A DNA stretch of 64,000 nucleotides from Flavobacterium akiainvivens (GTDB taxonomy: Bacteria > Bacteroidota > Bacteroidia > Flavobacteriales > Flavobacteriaceae): contig NZ_LIYD01000005.1 of assembly GCF_001278115.1 (NCBI RefSeq), positions 495,906 to 559,905 of the forward strand, given 5' to 3'. The notes under the pieces were generated by a model. It was not told the origin of the DNA. It made no database searches and saw only the letters and a list, made by a program, of their open reading frames with translations. Positions 60,386-64,000 of this stretch are shown one piece after another; position 1 is the stretch's first letter; every line of letters starts with the position of its first letter. The position numbers and the translations under genes are program-made.

Positions 60386-62534
60386 CAGGGAGAAAAGCTG
60401 GCTTGCCTTTAACGCAAGGGTGCTGCAGGAAGCTGCCGATGATACCGTTCCGCTTTTAGACAGGCTTAGGTTTTTAGGGATATTTTCAAACAACTTCGAC
60501 GAGTTTTTCCGCGTGCGCTATGCTGCCATCCGCAGGCTTAGCCTGGAGGGCATTACCAGCGAAGAACTGCCCATGAGCGAAAGCGCCGCCGAGCTGCTTA
60601 GCGAAATTACCGATATTGTAATTGAGCAGCAAAGCGAGAGCCTTCGCATACTTAGTGTTATAGAAAAAGAGCTGGAAAAGGAAAATATCTTTATGGTAAA
60701 CGAAACCCAGCTTAACCGTGAGCAGGCCGTTTTTGTAAAAGACTTCTTTATCCAGAAGGTAAGCAATGAGCTGGTTACCATTATACTTAACGACCTCGAG
60801 GAGTTTCCGCTGCTTAGGGATACCGCAGGCTATCTTGCCGTTAAAATGGTTATGAAAACCAAAACGCCCGATGAAGACGGTGCAATGTCAGACCAGCGTG
60901 TGCGCTATGCCGTTATAGAAATGCCGCGCACCATAAACCGCTTTGTTATCCTTCCGTCAGACGGCGACCATAAGTGTATTATAATGCTTGATGATGTTAT
61001 CAGGTTTAACCTGCACAGCATTTTCAACATCTTTAAATACGAGAGCATTTCGGCGCACATGATAAAAATTACGCGCGATGCACAGCTCGACCTGGATTCT
61101 GACCAGAGCAAGAGCCTTATGGAAAAGATTTCTACCGGCGTGAAAGACCGCCGCATAGGCGAGCCCGTGCGTTTTGTGTATGACCAGGCTATTGAAGATG
61201 ATACGCTGGAGTACTTCCTAACGAACCTGCAAATAGACAAGTCAGACAGTATTATACCCGGTGGGCGCTACCACAATCGCCGCGATTATATGGATTTCCC
61301 CACTCTGGGCCGCAGCGACCTGCATTATGCAGCCAACGCGCCACTGCCGGTGCCGGGGCTTTCGCTTGACGGAAATATTCTGCAAAAGGTTAAAAAGAAA
61401 GACTACCTGCTGTATGCGCCTTACCAAAGCTATTCTTATGTAATTAAGTTTTTGCGTGAAGCCGCACTCGACCCAAAGGTGCAGAGCATAAAAATCACGC
61501 TCTACAGGCTGGCCAAGAACTCGCAGATTATCAGCTCACTTATAAATGCCGCTAAAAATGGTAAAAAAGTCACGGTGCAGATTGAGCTTCAGGCGCGTTT
61601 TGACGAGGCCAGTAACATTACCTATGCAGAGCAAATGCAAACCGAGGGCATTAACCTTATCTTTGGGGTTAAAGGCCTTAAGGTGCACAGTAAAATATGC
61701 CTTATAGAAAGGCTGGAGGGCAACAAGATTAAGCGCTACGGCTTTATTTCTACCGGTAACTTTAATGAGAGTACGGCAAAGGTATATACCGATGTTACGC
61801 TCTTTACCGGCCATCAGCAAATAATGAAGGAAGTCAGCAAGATATTCGACTTTTTTGATGTTAACTACAAAGTGCACCGCTACAAGCACCTTGTGGTTTC
61901 GCCGCACTACACCCGTAATAAGTTTTACAAGCTTATAGATAAGGAAATACTGAATGCCATTGCCGGTAAAGAGGCTTACATAAAGCTTAAAATGAACAGC
62001 CTTACCGATTACAGGATGATAGATAAGCTGTATGAAGCCAGCCGCGAGGGCGTTAAAATTCAGCTTGTTATCAGGGGTATGTGCTGCCTTATACCGGGCG
62101 TACCGGGAATGAGCGATAATATAGAGGCCATAAGTATTGTAGATAATTACCTGGAACACCCGCGTATTTATATATTTGCAAATGATGGCGAGCCTGTGGT
62201 ATATATATCATCGGCAGATTTTATGACCCGTAACCTTGACAGCAGGGTAGAGGTAACCTGCCCTATATATGACGAGGAAATTAAGCAGGAGCTTATAGAC
62301 ACGTTTGAAATAGGCTGGAAAGGCAACGTAAAAGCCCGTTTGCACAGCGAAAACCTTGAAAACAAATACCGTAAGCGCCCCAAGGCAAAGCCATTCCGTG
62401 CGCAGTTTGAAACATACAATTATTACAGGAACAAATTAGAGGTGGTGTATGAGGTTGTAAACCCGGGAGATGAAGAAGAAACTCAGCAACTCAGTACCTT
62501 AGAACCTCAGGACCTTACAGAAACGAATGATTAA
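60351..62534 (+). CDS. ppk1: Polyphosphate kinase
   Basis: This 727-residue enzyme makes polyphosphate from ATP. The N-terminal part starts MIHHSPDNRYIDREKSWLAFN; the catalytic histidine is in LKVHSKICLIE; ARFDEASNI and the C-terminal phospholipase D-like HPRIYIFANDGEPVVYISSADF are present. It overlaps sixA (35 bases) upstream and ppx (8 bases) downstream, so the three form one coupled unit that makes and breaks polyphosphate. Full length. Confidence 0.96.
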   Translation: MIHHSPDNRYIDREKSWLAFNARVLQEAADDTVPLLDRLRFLGIFSNNFDEFFRVRYAAIRRLSLEGITSEELPMSESAAELLSEITDIVIEQQSESLRILSVIEKELEKENIFMVNETQLNREQAVFVKDFFIQKVSNELVTIILNDLEEFPLLRDTAGYLAVKMVMKTKTPDEDGAMSDQRVRYAVIEMPRTINRFVILPSDGDHKCIIMLDDVIRFNLHSIFNIFKYESISAHMIKITRDAQLDLDSDQSKSLMEKISTGVKDRRIGEPVRFVYDQAIEDDTLEYFLTNLQIDKSDSIIPGGRYHNRRDYMDFPTLGRSDLHYAANAPLPVPGLSLDGNILQKVKKKDYLLYAPYQSYSYVIKFLREAALDPKVQSIKITLYRLAKNSQIISSLINAAKNGKKVTVQIELQARFDEASNITYAEQMQTEGINLIFGVKGLKVHSKICLIERLEGNKIKRYGFISTGNFNESTAKVYTDVTLFTGHQQIMKEVSKIFDFFDVNYKVHRYKHLVVSPHYTRNKFYKLIDKEILNAIAGKEAYIKLKMNSLTDYRMIDKLYEASREGVKIQLVIRGMCCLIPGVPGMSDNIEAISIVDNYLEHPRIYIFANDGEPVVYISSADFMTRNLDSRVEVTCPIYDEEIKQELIDTFEIGWKGNVKARLHSENLENKYRKRPKAKPFRAQFETYNYYRNKLEVVYEVVNPGDEEETQQLSTLEPQDLTETND

Positions 62535-63417
62535 CATAAAAAAATACGCTGCCATAGACATCGGCTCAAATGCCGTAAGGCTGCTGATAAGCAACATTGT
62601 AGAGCAGGAAGGGCGTGAACCCCAGTTTAATAAAAGTTCGCTTGTGCGCGTGCCCATCCGTTTGGGGCAGGATGCCTTTACCGTGGGCGAAATTACCGAG
62701 GAAAACATTGCCCGCATGGTAGATGCCATGAAAGCCTACAAGCTGCTTATGAAGGTGCATGGGGTAGAGCGCTATATGGCGTGTGCCACATCGGCCATGC
62801 GCGAGGCGTATAACGCGGCTGATATTGTAGAAACCATTCAGCGTGAGGCAGATATTAAAATAGATATTATAGACGGCAAGAAAGAAGCGGCTATTATTGC
62901 TGCAACCGACCTGCACGAATTTATAAAGCCTGATACCACCTATCTTTTTGTAGATGTGGGCGGCGGCAGTACAGAGTTTTCGTTATTTGCCAAAGGGCAG
63001 ATAGTGGCCTCAAAATCATTTAAAAATGGTACCGTGCGCCTGCTTAACAATATGGTTAATGATGTGGTATGGGTAGAAATAGAAAAATGGATAAAAGCCG
63101 TTACAGAGCCTTATGAAACCGTAAACCTTATAGGGTCGGGCGGAAACATAAATAAGCTGTTTAAGCTTTCGGGCAAAAAGCAGGACAAGCCCTTGTCTTA
63201 CTTTTATGTACACAGCCAGTACCAGGCGCTTAACAGCATGAGCTACGAGCAGCGCATTGCCGACCTGGGCCTTAATCCCGATCGTGCCGATGTTATTATC
63301 CATGCGGCGCGCATATATTTAAACGCCATGCGCTGGAGCGGCGCCCGTAATATTTTTGTACCCAAGATAGGATTGTCAGACGGTATTGTAAAAGCCATGT
63401 ACAACGGCACTATATAG
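62527..63417 (+). CDS. ppx: Exopolyphosphatase/guanosine pentaphosphate phosphatase
   Basis: This 296-residue Ppx/GppA protein has the ASKHA-fold motifs AAIDIGSNAVRLLI, ATSAMREAYN, FVDVGGGSTEFSLF and LIGSGGN. It releases phosphate from polyphosphate ends or hydrolyses pppGpp; which is main is not decided. It lacks the long HD-like C-terminal domain of some relatives, being the short form. It is coupled to ppk1 by an 8-base overlap. Confidence 0.93.
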   Translation: MINIKKYAAIDIGSNAVRLLISNIVEQEGREPQFNKSSLVRVPIRLGQDAFTVGEITEENIARMVDAMKAYKLLMKVHGVERYMACATSAMREAYNAADIVETIQREADIKIDIIDGKKEAAIIAATDLHEFIKPDTTYLFVDVGGGSTEFSLFAKGQIVASKSFKNGTVRLLNNMVNDVVWVEIEKWIKAVTEPYETVNLIGSGGNINKLFKLSGKKQDKPLSYFYVHSQYQALNSMSYEQRIADLGLNPDRADVIIHAARIYLNAMRWSGARNIFVPKIGLSDGIVKAMYNGTI

Positions 63418-63527
63418 CCGTGTTTGCAGGCATTGTAGTTACTATCGGTATATCTTAATCTTATATTAAATGAAAATCATTTAGTAATTTTTTTCATACA
63501 TTCGGGTAACTAAAAACACAAAGACAA

Positions 63528-64000
63528 ATGGTTACTGCCAAAATTATTTCAAACGGCCTTTTGCGTGCCATAGGCATACTGGTTGCTATATGCCTTGGGC
63601 TATATTTTTTATACAGCATATCGGCTGTAATAACGTACCTGTTTGTAGCGCTTATTGTAAGCATGATTGCCAGTCCGGTGGTATTCTTTTTAAAAACAAA
63701 GCTTAAGTTTCCGCACACATTGGCGGTACTTGTAACGCTCATCTTTTTTATATCGTTATTGGCAGGCTTTATAATGTTGTTTGTGCCGCTTATTATATCG
63801 CAAAGCGAAAACCTTTCGCTGCTTGATATGGGCCAGCTTGAAAAAGATGTCATGGACCTTATAAAACAGGTTGATAACAGTTTTGGTATTGATACACAAA
63901 AGCTTATATCTGAATCTGACCTTACAAAAAAATTAAACTTCAGTTTTATACCTAATTTTATAAACAGCCTTTTAGGGGTGCTAAGCGGTTTTGGTATAGG
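63528..64000 (+). CDS. AI-2E family transporter, C-terminus cut by window edge
   Basis: The visible 157 residues begin MVTAKIISNGLLRAIGIL and have three hydrophobic helices in the first 90 residues, then a polar segment (SENLSLLDMGQLEKDVMDLIKQ) and LLGVLSGFGIG. This is the AI-2E (YdiK/TqsA-like) membrane family, thought to export small molecules. The ATG at 63528 is chosen as the only start after the ppx terminus. The gene continues beyond 64000. Confidence 0.85.
   Translation, partial: MVTAKIISNGLLRAIGILVAICLGLYFLYSISAVITYLFVALIVSMIASPVVFFLKTKLKFPHTLAVLVTLIFFISLLAGFIMLFVPLIISQSENLSLLDMGQLEKDVMDLIKQVDNSFGIDTQKLISESDLTKKLNFSFIPNFINSLLGVLSGFGI

Overview
The window is 64 kb of a Bacteroidota chromosome, almost certainly from a Flavobacteriaceae member close to Flavobacterium. 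Several things point there: secreted proteins with type IX secretion (T9SS) C-terminal sorting domains, families largely restricted to Bacteroidota (DUF6452, DUF6048, DUF3822, DUF5723, DUF4159, DUF2911), promoters of the TAnnTTTG type, few Shine-Dalgarno sequences and several TTG starts. There is no rRNA, tRNA, prophage, CRISPR array or transposase insertion sequence. It reads as ordinary chromosomal backbone interrupted by small palindromic repeat elements.

Layout. 1-3.0 kb: a Fic protein cut by the left edge, a small membrane protein and an MsbA-type ABC exporter. 3.0-8.5 kb: truA, a phosphoesterase, DUF4159 and DUF1697 proteins, rlmD and a DUF6452/DUF6048 pair. 8.6-17.5 kb: a T9SS surface protein, a DEAD-box helicase, a zinc metallopeptidase and two tandem DUF5723 proteins. 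17.6-22.6 kb: an RluA-type pseudouridine synthase, a four-helix-bundle gene enclosed by a 35-bp inverted repeat, panB, an NTF2-like protein, RNase P RNA (rnpB), rsmD and DUF3822. 22.6-25.4 kb: four tandem paralogues with a Cys-rich N-terminal domain, an internal hydrophobic segment and a carboxypeptidase-regulatory-like domain. 25.5-31.1 kb: hydrolases, an NlpC/P60 peptidase, a thiolase, envelope proteins and an LpxH-like phosphoesterase. 31.2-37.7 kb: aroC, two T9SS proteins, OsmC, an esterase and an OxyR-like regulator. 37.7-43.1 kb: a 495-aa protein of unknown function, an MBL hydrolase and a sodium:solute symporter with a 34-aa membrane partner. 43.1-51.9 kb: DUF2911, photolyase, two HAD phosphatases, a Cys-rich copper-binding protein, an ECF sigma/anti-sigma/periplasmic operon, an SF2 helicase and endonuclease V. 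52.0-57.9 kb: a six-gene minus-strand run (DUF2520, kdsC-like, ubiA-like, maf, mscS-like, PIG-L). 58.0-64.0 kb: rnz, pdxH, then sixA-ppk1-ppx for phosphate and polyphosphate turnover, and an AI-2E family transporter cut by the right edge.

The most unusual feature is a set of intergenic palindromes (18.3-18.75, 19.6, 45.9, 46.6, 51.95-52.08 and 58.93-59.07 kb, with partial copies near 3.8 and 20.2 kb). Their arms are built of short repeated words that differ from element to element, yet several share a core like [CT]GAGT[GA]AAG beside the right arm. One of them encloses a complete four-helix-bundle (S23/IVP family) gene. I infer a family of small mobile or formerly mobile elements related to 23S rRNA intervening sequences. 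Other signals not explained by the genes are a separate 26-40 bp dispersed intergenic element in three copies, a duplicated 30-nt putative ECF promoter in the sigma operon, and an NTF2-like reading frame that runs through a repeat into rnpB.
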